Shown piece after piece: positions 16,748 to 24,896 of a stretch of 64,000 bases of DNA; position 1 is the stretch's first letter, and every line of letters begins with the position of its first letter. Origin of the DNA: CAXMST01 sp963790085. Its GTDB lineage: Bacteria > Actinomycetota > Thermoleophilia > Solirubrobacterales > 70-9. Made by a program: the position numbers and the translations under genes. The stretch is taken from positions 39,259 through 103,258 of the forward strand of contig CAWBNH010000005.1 in NCBI GenBank assembly GCA_963790085.1, given 5' to 3'. The notes beneath the pieces are model-generated. The model saw nothing but the letters and a program-made list of their open reading frames with translations. It was not told where the DNA came from and did no database searches.

Positions 16748-18105
16748 GCGCCCCGACGCCGGCTCGAAGGGCCGCTTACGAGGTCGTGCGGCGGGTCTTC
16801 GAACAGGGTGCCTACGCCGATCGGGCGCTGCGGTCCGCCGCGGGCCGCTTCGCCCTCGAGGGCCGCGATCGCGCTCTCGCTCAACGCCTCGCCTACGGGT
16901 CCGTGCAGCGCCGTGGGACCTGCGATCACTTCATCGCCGAGCTTGCGGGCCGGCCGGCGGCGAGCATCGACCCGCCGCTGCGCGCGGCGCTGCGGCTGGG
17001 CCTGTTCGAGTTGCTGTTCGACGACGGCGCGTCCGCCCATGCGGCGGTGGATCAGGCGGTCGGACTGGCGAAGGGAGGGCGCGACGGCGGGCGCCGGCAG
17101 CGCGGCGCCGGGCTCGTCAACGCGGTCCTGCGGCGAGCGGCAAGGGAGCGGTCCGAGCTCCTCGGCGGGCTCGAGCACGACTCGCCGGCCGCGGCCGCGA
17201 TCGCCTTCTCGGTGCCTGCCTGGATCGCCGAGCTCTGGTGGAGGGAGCGGGGCGAGGATCGGGCGCTCGGACTGCTGCGGGCCGCGAACCGGGCCCCGCG
17301 GCGGCTCTACCGGCCGACCGGCAGGGTCGCGCCGACGGCTCTGGTCGAGCGGCTGCGCGCCGGTGGCGTCGACGGCGAGCTGCTCGACCCCGAGCTCGCC
17401 GCCGGCTGCGAGCTGCTCGAGGTGACCGGCGGTGAGTGGGGTGCCGTCGAGGCGGCCGTGCGGGATGGAGAGCTGGTCCCGCAGTCGCGCGGCTCAGCGC
17501 TCGCGGCGGCCCTGCTGGGGGTGCGCGACGGCGACCGCGTGCTCGATCTCTGCGCCGCCCCGGGGCTGAAGACGACGCAGCTCGCCGCGTCGGCGGGCCG
17601 CCGCGGGACGGTCGTCGCGGTCGAGCGTGATCCGGCGCGGGCGCGGGAGATCGAGGAGCTCTGCGGACGGGTCGGCGTCGACGGCGTCGAGGTCGTCTGC
17701 GGTGACGGCACCGAGCTCGAGCTCGGATCGGGCTACGATCGCGTCCTCGTGGACGCTCCCTGCACCGGACTCGGGACCCTCGCCTCGCGCCCAGACCTGC
17801 GCTGGCGCCGTTCGGCGGCGGACGTCGCCGAGCTCGCCGAGCTCCAGGGCCGGCTGCTGGCGGCGGGGACAGACGCGCTGCGGCCGGGCGGCCGGGCGAT
17901 CTACTCCGTCTGCACGATCACGCGGGCGGAGGGAGCGGGCGTGGTGGCCGCGGCGCTGGGTCGCGACGAGCGACTGCGCCAGGTCGATCTCTCGGAGTCG
18001 TGTCCCGCGCTCGCCGACGATCGCGACCCGGCCTCCCTACAGCTGCTGCCGGATCGCGACCACAGTGACGGCTTCTTCATCGCCGGCCTGGAGCGAGCGG
18101 CTTGA
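16744..18105 (+). CDS. rsmB: 16S rRNA m5C967 methyltransferase RsmB
   Basis: Methylates C967 of 16S rRNA using SAM. 453 residues. The first ~140 residues are a NusB-like RNA-binding domain (ARRAAYEVVRRVFEQGAYAD). The methyltransferase domain has LDLCAAPGLKTTQLA, the proline-cysteine motif VDAPCTGLGTLASRPDLRW and YSVCTITRAEG with the second catalytic Cys. TTG start inside the fmt stop (TTGA). Gene order def-fmt-rsmB is widely conserved. Confidence 0.93.
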   Translation: MSAPTPARRAAYEVVRRVFEQGAYADRALRSAAGRFALEGRDRALAQRLAYGSVQRRGTCDHFIAELAGRPAASIDPPLRAALRLGLFELLFDDGASAHAAVDQAVGLAKGGRDGGRRQRGAGLVNAVLRRAARERSELLGGLEHDSPAAAAIAFSVPAWIAELWWRERGEDRALGLLRAANRAPRRLYRPTGRVAPTALVERLRAGGVDGELLDPELAAGCELLEVTGGEWGAVEAAVRDGELVPQSRGSALAAALLGVRDGDRVLDLCAAPGLKTTQLAASAGRRGTVVAVERDPARAREIEELCGRVGVDGVEVVCGDGTELELGSGYDRVLVDAPCTGLGTLASRPDLRWRRSAADVAELAELQGRLLAAGTDALRPGGRAIYSVCTITRAEGAGVVAAALGRDERLRQVDLSESCPALADDRDPASLQLLPDRDHSDGFFIAGLERAA

Positions 18106-18335
18106 GCGGGTCGCAGCCGACGATCCTGCAGCGGCCGCCGTGCCCGGGCTGCGGCGAGCCCTGGCTGCGTGCGACGCAACTTCCGGGGCGCCTGCGTTGC
18201 GTCAACTGCCTGGGGCGCTACGAGCTCGTCTCCCAGTGCCCCGGATGCGGTGTCCACCAGACGATCGTCCGGATGAAGACCGAGGGCGATCTGCGCTGCC
18301 GGACCTGCAACGAGTCGATGCTGAGGTCGGTTTGA
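18102..18335 (+). CDS. Small double zinc-ribbon protein
   Basis: 77 residues with four CxxC pairs: CPGC, CVNC, CPGC and CRTC, spaced as two zinc ribbons. No enzyme motif. It starts with TTG inside the rsmB stop and ends inside the rpe start, so it must be made with them. Role unknown; an RNA- or protein-binding helper of the neighbouring translation genes is possible. I do not recognise a named family. Confidence 0.75.
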   Translation: MSGSQPTILQRPPCPGCGEPWLRATQLPGRLRCVNCLGRYELVSQCPGCGVHQTIVRMKTEGDLRCRTCNESMLRSV

Positions 18336-19018
18336 GCGCTCCCGACCGCAGCGCCTTCGACGGGCGGCGGATCGCTCCCTCGATCCTCTCGTCCGACTTC
18401 GCCCGCCTCGGCAGTCAGGTGGCCGAGGTGATGGACGCCGGCGCCCGGGTGATCCACGTCGACGTGATGGATGGGCGCTTCGTGCCCCCGATCACGATCG
18501 GGCCGCTGATCGTCTCGGCGATCGCCGAGCAGGTCCACGAGGCCGGCGGGGTCCTCGACTGCCACCTGATGATCGACGAGCCGGGTCGGCAGATCGGCGA
18601 GTTCGCAGCCGCGGGCGCCGACTCGATCACCTTTCATGCCGAGGCCACGGCGCACTCGCATCGGCTGCTGGCTGCGGTCCGCGAGGCCGGCTGCCTGGCG
18701 GGCCTCGCGCTGAACCCGGGGACGGCGCCGGTGGCGGCCGCCGAGGTCGCCGGCCTCGCCGACATCCTCCTCTGCATGAGCGTCAACCCCGGCTGGGGCG
18801 GGCAGTCGTTCATCGAGTCATCGCCGGGCAGGATCGAGCGCCTCAGGTCGCTCAGCGAGGGCCCGCGGATCGAGGTCGACGGGGGCATCGATCCGCGCAC
18901 CGCCCCACTCGCCGCCGATGCCGGCGCCGACCTGCTCGTGGCCGGCTCGGCAATCTTCTCTCAGCCCGATCCCGCCGAGGCCTACGCCGAAATCGCGGCG
19001 GCGGCGGGCGCCGCCTAG
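18332..19018 (+). CDS. rpe: Ribulose-phosphate 3-epimerase
   Basis: Interconverts ribulose 5-phosphate and xylulose 5-phosphate in the pentose phosphate pathway. 228 residues, a TIM barrel. Motifs: IAPSILSSDFARLG, HVDVMDGRFVPPITIG, DCHLMI, VNPGWGGQ and EVDGGID, supplying the metal-binding His and Asp residues. The TTG start at 18332 overlaps the preceding stop (TTGA); the frame is open far upstream inside rsmB but has no homology there. It closes the def operon. Confidence 0.95.
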   Translation: MSAPDRSAFDGRRIAPSILSSDFARLGSQVAEVMDAGARVIHVDVMDGRFVPPITIGPLIVSAIAEQVHEAGGVLDCHLMIDEPGRQIGEFAAAGADSITFHAEATAHSHRLLAAVREAGCLAGLALNPGTAPVAAAEVAGLADILLCMSVNPGWGGQSFIESSPGRIERLRSLSEGPRIEVDGGIDPRTAPLAADAGADLLVAGSAIFSQPDPAEAYAEIAAAAGAA

Positions 19019-19046
19019 GCCGCTCACCCGGGATCGGTCGCGGCCT
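19017..19046. terminator. Candidate bidirectional terminator between rpe and the antiporter gene
   Basis: AGGCCGC at 19017-19023 is complementary to GCGGCCT at 19040-19046, a 7-bp stem with a 16-base loop between two convergent genes. It has no T-run, so intrinsic termination is uncertain. Confidence 0.35.
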
Positions 19047-20845
19047 CAGCGCAGGCCGGGAGCGTTGAGCACGCCGACCGTCTCCTGCCACCAGGAGCGC
19101 TCCTGTGGGCTGATCTCCACGCGCTCCGCCTGGTCCACGCACCAGCGCGCCAGGGCCCGGCGACCGCCGAGCGCGATCACGTCGGGCCCGGTCACGGCGA
19201 AGCGCCCGTCCTGCAGGGCGGCGACCGCGGCCGAGCGGTCGCTGCGGGTGCGGAGGACGCGGGCGACGTCGACGCCGGCGAGGCGGCGCGGGGCACCGGT
19301 GTCGCCATCCTCGGGCCTGGTCGGGCGCACCGAGAAGATCGACGGGGAGCCCCGAACGCCGAGCTCGCGGAGGGGAGGCTCTCCGACCGGGCCGGTGCGC
19401 CAGGTCTCGGTCAGCCCGCCAACCTCGCGGCGGGCCTCGCGGCGGACCAGCAGGTGCAGCTCGTCGCCGCCCTCGATCACGGTCGAGCCGCGCGGCGGCA
19501 GCGCCTCGCCATCGCGCACGATCAGGTTGACGAGGGCGTTGCGGGGCAGGCCGAGCTCCTTGACCATGTGCCCGGCGGCCGCGTCCTCGGGGTCCACCCG
19601 ATAGGCGAAGACGTCGCCGCCGAGCTCCTGGATCATCCCGATCTCGACCAGGGGGCGGGGGAGGGCCGGCTCGTCCGTGGTCAGCCCCAGCCGCTCGGCG
19701 AGCGCCTCGAAGCTCATCCCCTGCACGAGGGTCGAGAGCACGACGACGAAGAAGACGACGTCGAAGACGAAGGCGCTGTCGTTGATTCCGGCGATCACCG
19801 GGAAGGTCGCCAGCCAGATCGGGATTGCGCCGCGCATCCCGGCCCAGCTCAACATCAGCCGCTCGCGGAAGCGGAAGCTGGCCAGCAGGGTCGCGAGCAG
19901 GGTCGCGATCGGCCTGGCGACGAACATCACGACCAGCGCCAGCGCGATCCCCTCGGGTGCGACCTCGCCCAGCTCGCTCGGCACGACCAGGAGGCCGAGC
20001 AGGAAGAAGAGCGAGATCTGTGCCACCCAGCTGACCCCCTGGTGGAAGGCGGTGATCGTTCGCCGGGCAGGGAGGATCCCGGTGCCGAGCACGAGGCCGG
20101 TCAGGTAGACGGCGAGGAATCCCGAGCCGTGGGCGAGCTCGGCGAGGCCGTAGGAGAGCCCGACCGAGGCGATCGACGCCACCGGGTAGAGGCCGGCCGT
20201 TGGGTAGTCGAGCCCGTGGAACGCCTTCCGGGCCGCGACCCCGACCCCGACCCCGACGGCCGCCCCGACCGCGAGCTCGAGCACGAACTCGCCGGCCAGG
20301 TTCTCGAGGCCGTAGCCGGGGCTCTCGATCCAGGCGATGAAGCCCGTGACCAGCAGCAGCGCGACCGGGTCGTTCATTCCCGACTCCCCCTCGAGCGAGC
20401 GGGCCAGGCGCTTGCGCAGGGTCGATCCGCGGAGGACCGCGAAGATCGCCGCGCTGTCCGTCGCCGCGACCGCCGAGCCGATGATCAGCGCCTCGAGGGT
20501 GCCGAGGTCGAACAGCCACTTCGCCGCCAGGCCGGCGATCACCGCGGTCACCAGGGTCCCGACGAGCGCCAACGACAGGGCGGTCGCGAGGACCGGCCGG
20601 ATCTCGTTCCAGCCGGCGGTCAGGCCGCCCTCGAAGAGGATCAGGACCAGGCCGATCGTCCCCAGCGTGCGGGTCAGCTCGACATTGGTGAACTCGACGC
20701 CGCCGAGCCCCTCGCTGCCGATCAACATCCCGAGCCCGAGAAACAGGACCAGGCCGGGAACCCGGAGCCGATCGGCGACCATCGCCGCGCCGATTCCCGC
20801 TGCGAGCAGCAGGCCGGCGACGAGGATCAGCTCAGCATCCGACAC
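19046..20845 (-). CDS. K+/H+ (or Na+/H+) antiporter, CPA family with TrkA-C domain
   Basis: 599 residues. The first ~390 are a CPA1-type antiporter with about a dozen membrane spans. They include GLGMLIGSEGLGG, a FEGGLTAGW segment, VAATDSAAIFAVLRG (the ion-site Asp) and LEGESGMNDPVA, a hallmark of NhaP2-like exchangers. A cytoplasmic regulatory tail follows (EIGMIQELGGDVFAYRVD to GGDELHLLVRRE), matching TrkA-C/RCK-C. Start is GTG. It is divergent from the riboflavin operon with ~190 bases between. Confidence 0.9.
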   Translation of the reverse strand: MSDAELILVAGLLLAAGIGAAMVADRLRVPGLVLFLGLGMLIGSEGLGGVEFTNVELTRTLGTIGLVLILFEGGLTAGWNEIRPVLATALSLALVGTLVTAVIAGLAAKWLFDLGTLEALIIGSAVAATDSAAIFAVLRGSTLRKRLARSLEGESGMNDPVALLLVTGFIAWIESPGYGLENLAGEFVLELAVGAAVGVGVGVAARKAFHGLDYPTAGLYPVASIASVGLSYGLAELAHGSGFLAVYLTGLVLGTGILPARRTITAFHQGVSWVAQISLFFLLGLLVVPSELGEVAPEGIALALVVMFVARPIATLLATLLASFRFRERLMLSWAGMRGAIPIWLATFPVIAGINDSAFVFDVVFFVVVLSTLVQGMSFEALAERLGLTTDEPALPRPLVEIGMIQELGGDVFAYRVDPEDAAAGHMVKELGLPRNALVNLIVRDGEALPPRGSTVIEGGDELHLLVRREARREVGGLTETWRTGPVGEPPLRELGVRGSPSIFSVRPTRPEDGDTGAPRRLAGVDVARVLRTRSDRSAAVAALQDGRFAVTGPDVIALGGRRALARWCVDQAERVEISPQERSWWQETVGVLNAPGLR

Positions 20846-20942
20846 CGGGCGCGCCCCCCTCGCAATCGATCCCGGATCGTGGCGTCGGTTGCATCGCCGC
20901 TCAGCATATGAGCAGCGATCGCAGCGGCGCCCCGAACGGCCC

Positions 20943-20970
20943 TTGTGATCGGCAGGGGCGGCGGTAGAAT
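20943..20970 (+). promoter_or_regulatory. Promoter of the riboflavin operon
   Basis: TTGTGA at 20943-20948, a 16-base spacer, and TAGAAT at 20965-20970 form a good sigma-70-type promoter. Transcription would begin near 20977, giving a ~60-base leader before ribD with GGAGG at 21025-21029. Confidence 0.6.
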
Positions 20971-20973
20971 GGT

Positions 20974-20997
20974 GGTTGACTGACTAGTCAATCAACC
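20974..20997. promoter_or_regulatory. Palindromic operator at the riboflavin operon start site
   Basis: A 24-base near-perfect palindrome centred between 20985 and 20986: core TGACTAGTCA (20981-20990) with outer arms GGTTGA and TCAACC and one mismatched pair. It sits directly on the predicted start site, where a bound dimer would block transcription. Size and symmetry resemble TetR-family operators. No TetR gene lies in the window. Confidence 0.6.
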
Positions 20998-21038
20998 TCG
21001 ATCCGGCCTCGGCCGGCCAGCTTCGGAGGTACGCCCGC

Positions 21039-22169
21039 GTGCAAGTCGATGTCGCCACCGACAGTGACCGGAGGTACATGCGGCGTGCGATCGAACTGGC
21101 CGAGCGCGGGCGCGGCAGGGTCAGCCCGAACCCGCTGGTCGGCGCCGTGATCGTCGCCGACGCCGAGGTGCTCGGCCAGGGCTGGCACGCGCGGCTCGGC
21201 GACCTGCACGCCGAGGCCGCGGCGATCGCCGACGCGCGCGAGCGCGGGGCCGAGATCGCCGGGGCGACGATGTACGTGACGCTCGAGCCCTGCGCCCATC
21301 AGGGGCGCCAGCCGCCCTGCGCCGACGCCATCGCGGCGGCCGGGATCGGGCGCGTGGTGATCGGCACCGACGACCCGAGCGAGCGCGCGAACGGCCGCGG
21401 GCCGGGGGTGCTGCGCGACGAGGGCATCTCGGTGGAGTTCATCGACGGCGCCGAGGCGACGGCGGCACGGCTCCTGATCCAGCCGTTCCGAAAGCACGCT
21501 CGCACCGGTAAGCCGCTGCTCACGCTGAAGTCCGCCGTCACCCTCGACGGCCGCACGGCGACCTCCTCCGGCGACTCGAAGTGGATCTCCGGTGACGCCA
21601 GCCGTGAGCTCGTGCACCGCTGGAGGGCCGCGGTCGACGCCGTCGCGGTCGGCATCGGAACGGCGATCGCCGACGATGCGCTGCTCACCGCTCGCGGCGT
21701 CGGCGCTGAGCGCCAGCCGAAGCGGGTCGTGTTCGACTCCGGGGCCCGGCTGCCGCTGGACGGGCGCCTGGTCGCAACCGCGACGGAGGCGCCGGTGCTG
21801 GTGATCGCCGGCCCAGATGCTCCCCGATCGCGAGTCGACGGCCTGACCAACGCGGGCGTCGAGGTGATCATCTGCGGCGGCGAGGGCAGCGAGCGACTGG
21901 CCGCGGCGCTGAGCGAGCTCGGCCGCCGCGAGGTGACCAGCGTGCTGCTCGAGGGCGGACCGACGCTGGCGGGGGCCTTCGCCGACGCCGGCGAGATCGA
22001 CGAGGTGCGGCTGTTCGTCGCACCGAAGCTGCTCGGCGGAGTCGAGGCGCGGCCGCTGCTCGGCGGCATCGGCGCGGGCCGGCTGGCCGAGGCCCAGACC
22101 GCGCTGTCGATGGTGGCGGAGCCCTGCGGCGAGGATCTCCTGATCCGGGCAAGGCTGCGGGAGTGGTGA
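21039..22169 (+). CDS. ribD: Bifunctional riboflavin deaminase/reductase RibD
   Basis: Deaminates and then reduces the pyrimidine intermediate made by GTP cyclohydrolase II. 376 residues. The deaminase half has the zinc site HAEAAAI and LEPCAHQGRQPPCADA. The reductase half starts near residue 150 (KPLLTLKSAVTLDGRTAT, DSKWISG) and ends with LLEGGPTLAGAF. GTG start with GGAGG nine bases upstream. First gene of a complete rib operon. Confidence 0.95.
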   Translation: MQVDVATDSDRRYMRRAIELAERGRGRVSPNPLVGAVIVADAEVLGQGWHARLGDLHAEAAAIADARERGAEIAGATMYVTLEPCAHQGRQPPCADAIAAAGIGRVVIGTDDPSERANGRGPGVLRDEGISVEFIDGAEATAARLLIQPFRKHARTGKPLLTLKSAVTLDGRTATSSGDSKWISGDASRELVHRWRAAVDAVAVGIGTAIADDALLTARGVGAERQPKRVVFDSGARLPLDGRLVATATEAPVLVIAGPDAPRSRVDGLTNAGVEVIICGGEGSERLAAALSELGRREVTSVLLEGGPTLAGAFADAGEIDEVRLFVAPKLLGGVEARPLLGGIGAGRLAEAQTALSMVAEPCGEDLLIRARLREW

Positions 22170-22170
22170 G

Positions 22171-22773
22171 ATGTTCACCGGGCTGATCGCCGACGTCGGC
22201 AGGCTCGAGGCGATCGATGCCTCGGACGAAGGCGCGCATCTGCGGGTTCGCACGCGGTTGGCGGGGGATCTCGCCGGTGGCGACTCGATCGCTGTCAACG
22301 GGGTCTGCCTGACTGTAGCCGGGCACTCCGCCGACGCGTTCGAGGCTGACGTGATGAACCAGACGCTCGAGATGACCTCGCTCGCGGCGCTCACGGCCGA
22401 CAGCCGAGTCAACCTCGAGCCGGCGCTGCACGCCGGCGACCGCCTCGGCGGCCATATCGTCCAGGGCCATGTCGACGGAACCGGCGAGGTGGCCGAGGTC
22501 AACGACGACGGGTTCTCCAGGCGCCTGGTGGTGGCGCTCCCCGGCCCTCTCGCCCGCTACGTCGTCGAGCGCGGCTCGGTCGCTCTCGACGGCGTCAGCC
22601 TCACGGTCGCGGACCTGCGCGGCGACCGTCTCGAGGTCTCGCTAGTGCCCGAGACGATCGAACGGACGACGCTCGGCGAGCTCGCCGTGGGGAGCCGGGT
22701 CAATGTCGAGGTCGACGTGCTGGCCCGCTACGTGGAGAGACTCCTGCAAGGCTCTCTCCGAAAGGAGGCGTGA
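22171..22773 (+). CDS. ribE: Riboflavin synthase, alpha subunit
   Basis: Dismutates two lumazine molecules to riboflavin. 200 residues with the two similar beta-barrel halves of the family: MFTGLIADVGRLEAI and VNGVCLTV in the first, GGHIVQGHVDGTGEV and LDGVSLTVADL in the second. It begins one base after ribD ends. Called ribC in some species. Confidence 0.95.
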   Translation: MFTGLIADVGRLEAIDASDEGAHLRVRTRLAGDLAGGDSIAVNGVCLTVAGHSADAFEADVMNQTLEMTSLAALTADSRVNLEPALHAGDRLGGHIVQGHVDGTGEVAEVNDDGFSRRLVVALPGPLARYVVERGSVALDGVSLTVADLRGDRLEVSLVPETIERTTLGELAVGSRVNVEVDVLARYVERLLQGSLRKEA

Positions 22774-22776
22774 GCG

Positions 22777-24117
22777 ATGTCTGATCAGAGCCGACCGGAG
22801 GGGACGCGCGGCGTCCGCGAGTCCCCGTTCTCGAAGATCGAGGACGCGATCGAAGCGATTCGATGCGGCCGCATGGTCGTCGTCTGCGACGGGGAGGACC
22901 GGGAGAACGAGGGGGACCTGGTGATGGCGGCGCAGTTCGCCACGCCGGAGGCGGTCAACTTCATGGCCAAGCACGGCCGCGGCCTGATCTGCCTGGCGCT
23001 CAGCCCGAGCCGTTGCGAGGAGCTCGGGCTGAATCTGATGGCCGCCAAGAACGAGGCGCCGCTGCAGACCGCCTTCACGATCACGATCGAGGCGGCCGAG
23101 GGCGTGACGACCGGGATCTCGGCCCACGATCGCGCCCGCACGATCCAGGTCGCGATCGACCCCAACTCCGGGCCCGAGGATCTGGTCCAGCCGGGCCACA
23201 TCTTTCCGCTCAAGGCGAAGGAGGGCGGCGTGCTGGAGCGCACCGGTCACACCGAGGCGAGCATCGACCTCGCCCGTCTCGCCGGGTTGATCCCAGCGGG
23301 CGTGATCTGCGAGATCATGAACGAGGACGGAACGATGGCCCGGGTCCCCGACCTCGAGGCCTACTGCGCCGAGCACGACCTGCTGATGGTCACGGTTGCC
23401 GATCTGATCGCCTACCGGCGGCGGACCGAGAAGCTCGTCGAGCGGATCGTCTCGACCAGCCTGCCGACGGCGATGGGCGACTTCACCGCGGTCGGCTATC
23501 GCTCGCTGGTCGACGACAAGCACCACGTGGCGATGGTCAAGGGCGACGTCGCCGGCGCCTCCGACGTGCTCGTCCGGGTCCACAGCGAGTGCCTGACCGG
23601 CGACGTGTTCCACAGCATGCGCTGCGACTGCGGCGAGCAACTGGAGGCGGCGATGGCGCAGATCGAGGCCGAGGGGATGGGGGTGCTCCTCTACCTCTCC
23701 CAGGAGGGCCGCGGCATCGGCCTGCTCAACAAGCTGCGCGCCTACAAGCTGCAGGAGGAGGGGCTCGACACCGTCGACGCGAACCTCAAGCTGGGCCTGC
23801 CGGCCGACCTGCGTGACTACGGGATCGGAGCGCAGATCCTCAAGGACCTCGGCCTCTCCAGCATCCGGATCCTGACCAACAACCCGAAGAAGATCATCGG
23901 GATGGAGGGCTACGGCCTGTCGGTTACCGAGCAGGTCCCGATCCGCTCGGAGCCGAACGCCCACAACGAGGAGTACCTGCGGACGAAGCGGGAGCGGCTT
24001 GGCCACACCCTCCATCACCAGGCACTGGGACTCGATGACGAGATGATCCACTCCGAGCACGAGCGCGACTCCGGAAAGCGGCCCTCCGGCAGCGAGGACG
24101 GTGAGCCCGACGACTGA
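22777..24117 (+). CDS. ribBA: Bifunctional DHBP synthase / GTP cyclohydrolase II
   Basis: Makes both riboflavin precursors. Residues ~17-215 are 3,4-dihydroxy-2-butanone-4-phosphate synthase (CDGEDRENEGDLVMAAQF, RTGHTEAS). Residues ~225-430 are GTP cyclohydrolase II with the zinc-site HSECLTGDVFHSMRCDCG and YLSQEGRGIGLLNKLRAY. The C-terminal ~25 residues are a charged extension. 446 residues. The 3' end overlaps ribH by 17 bases. Confidence 0.96.
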   Translation: MSDQSRPEGTRGVRESPFSKIEDAIEAIRCGRMVVVCDGEDRENEGDLVMAAQFATPEAVNFMAKHGRGLICLALSPSRCEELGLNLMAAKNEAPLQTAFTITIEAAEGVTTGISAHDRARTIQVAIDPNSGPEDLVQPGHIFPLKAKEGGVLERTGHTEASIDLARLAGLIPAGVICEIMNEDGTMARVPDLEAYCAEHDLLMVTVADLIAYRRRTEKLVERIVSTSLPTAMGDFTAVGYRSLVDDKHHVAMVKGDVAGASDVLVRVHSECLTGDVFHSMRCDCGEQLEAAMAQIEAEGMGVLLYLSQEGRGIGLLNKLRAYKLQEEGLDTVDANLKLGLPADLRDYGIGAQILKDLGLSSIRILTNNPKKIIGMEGYGLSVTEQVPIRSEPNAHNEEYLRTKRERLGHTLHHQALGLDDEMIHSEHERDSGKRPSGSEDGEPDD

Positions 24118-24589
24118 GAGCGGCCTGAGCGATGCCGAGCGGGCCGCGCTTGCCGGCGCCGGCTGGGCGATCTGCGTCGCGACCTTCTACCGCGATCTCG
24201 CCGACCGGCTCGTCGCCGGCGCGACCGCGGGCTTCTCCGAGGCCGGGATCGCGGCCTCGGCGGTCGACGTCCACGCGGTGCCGGGCGCCTTCGAGCTTCC
24301 GCTCGCCGCGAAGCTCTGCGCCGACAGCGGTCGCTACGCGGGAATCGCCTGCCTCGGCGTCGTGATCCGCGGCGAGACCGACCACTACGACTTCGTCTGC
24401 GGCGAGGCGGCCAGGGGCATCCAGGATGTCGCGTTGAGCACCGGCGTGCCCGTCGCATTCGGGGTGATCACCTGCGACAGCCGCGAGCAGGCCGAGGCCC
24501 GCGCCGGTGGGGACAAGCGGGACCAGGGGCGGAGCGCCGCGATCGCGGTGACGCGGATGCACCTGATGGCGGCCCGCCTCGCCGGCTGA
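24101..24589 (+). CDS. ribH: 6,7-dimethyl-8-ribityllumazine synthase
   Basis: Condenses the ribBA and ribD products to lumazine. 162 residues. Motifs: ATFYRDLADRLVAGA, VPGAFELPLAAK and CLGVVIRGETDHYDFVC, including the catalytic His, and FGVITCDSREQAEARAG. GTG start at 24101 within ribBA; a later in-frame start would cut into the first strand. Last gene of the rib operon. Confidence 0.95.
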   Translation: MSPTTESGLSDAERAALAGAGWAICVATFYRDLADRLVAGATAGFSEAGIAASAVDVHAVPGAFELPLAAKLCADSGRYAGIACLGVVIRGETDHYDFVCGEAARGIQDVALSTGVPVAFGVITCDSREQAEARAGGDKRDQGRSAAIAVTRMHLMAARLAG

Positions 24590-24596
24590 GCCGGCG

Positions 24597-24619
24597 CCTC
24601 GGCCGCCGATCGGCCGAGG
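24597..24619 (+). terminator. Strong hairpin after the rib operon
   Basis: CCTCGGCCG (24597-24605), loop CCGAT, CGGCCGAGG (24611-24619): a perfect 9-bp stem eight bases after ribH stops. No T-run follows, as is common for actinobacterial terminators. A second GC palindrome (CCCCGCGCGGGG) follows at about 24625-24636. Confidence 0.5.
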
Positions 24620-24645
24620 ACCGTCCCCGCGCGGGGCCGTTCCTC

Positions 24646-24651
24646 TACCAT
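24646..24651 (+). promoter_or_regulatory. -10 box TACCAT for rpmB
   Basis: TACCAT lies 10 bases before the ATG at 24662. The same hexamer and spacing precede rpmF at 37232. Confidence 0.5.
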
Positions 24652-24661
24652 GCCGCGTCCA

Positions 24662-24853
24662 ATGGCCAAGGTCTGTCACAGCTGCGGCAAGAAGCCGGCG
24701 GCCGGGAACTCGCGCAGCCACTCGATGGTCGCCACCCGGCGCCGCTTCAACCCGAACCTGCAGAAGGTGCGCATCGACGAGGGGGGCAGCCCGCTCCGGG
24801 TCTATGTCTGCACGCGCTGCCTGAAGGCCAACAAGGTAACCAAGGCTGCCTGA
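24662..24853 (+). CDS. rpmB: 50S ribosomal protein L28, zinc-binding form
   Basis: 63 residues. MAKVCHSCGKKPAAGNSRSH is the L28 beginning and VYVCTRCLKANKV the end. The two Cys pairs make this the zinc-binding (C+) type of L28. ATG at 24662 is chosen over the one at 24650 because homology starts with MAKVC and the upstream codons overlap the -10 box. Confidence 0.95.
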   Translation: MAKVCHSCGKKPAAGNSRSHSMVATRRRFNPNLQKVRIDEGGSPLRVYVCTRCLKANKVTKAA

Positions 24854-24882
24854 CCGGACCGCATCGGCTCCGGGGGCGCCGG

Positions 24883-24888
24883 TAGTTT
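24883..24888 (+). promoter_or_regulatory. -10 box TAGTTT for the FakA-like gene
   Basis: TAGTTT lies 8 bases before the GTG at 24897, a leaderless arrangement. Confidence 0.45.
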
Positions 24889-24896
24889 CCTCCGCG

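Noticed and set aside
17627..18331. Upstream extension of the rpe reading frame
   Set aside because: The frame is open inside rsmB but has no homology; TTG 18332 fits the rpe start and the TTGA overlap.
19454..20911. Long plus-strand open frame of about 485 codons
   Set aside because: It lies opposite the antiporter gene, whose membrane spans and motifs are clear; the translated frame is Asp/Gly/Arg-rich noise.
20870..21038. FMN riboswitch before ribD
   Set aside because: No conserved FMN-element segments are visible and the leader after the promoter is only about 60 bases.
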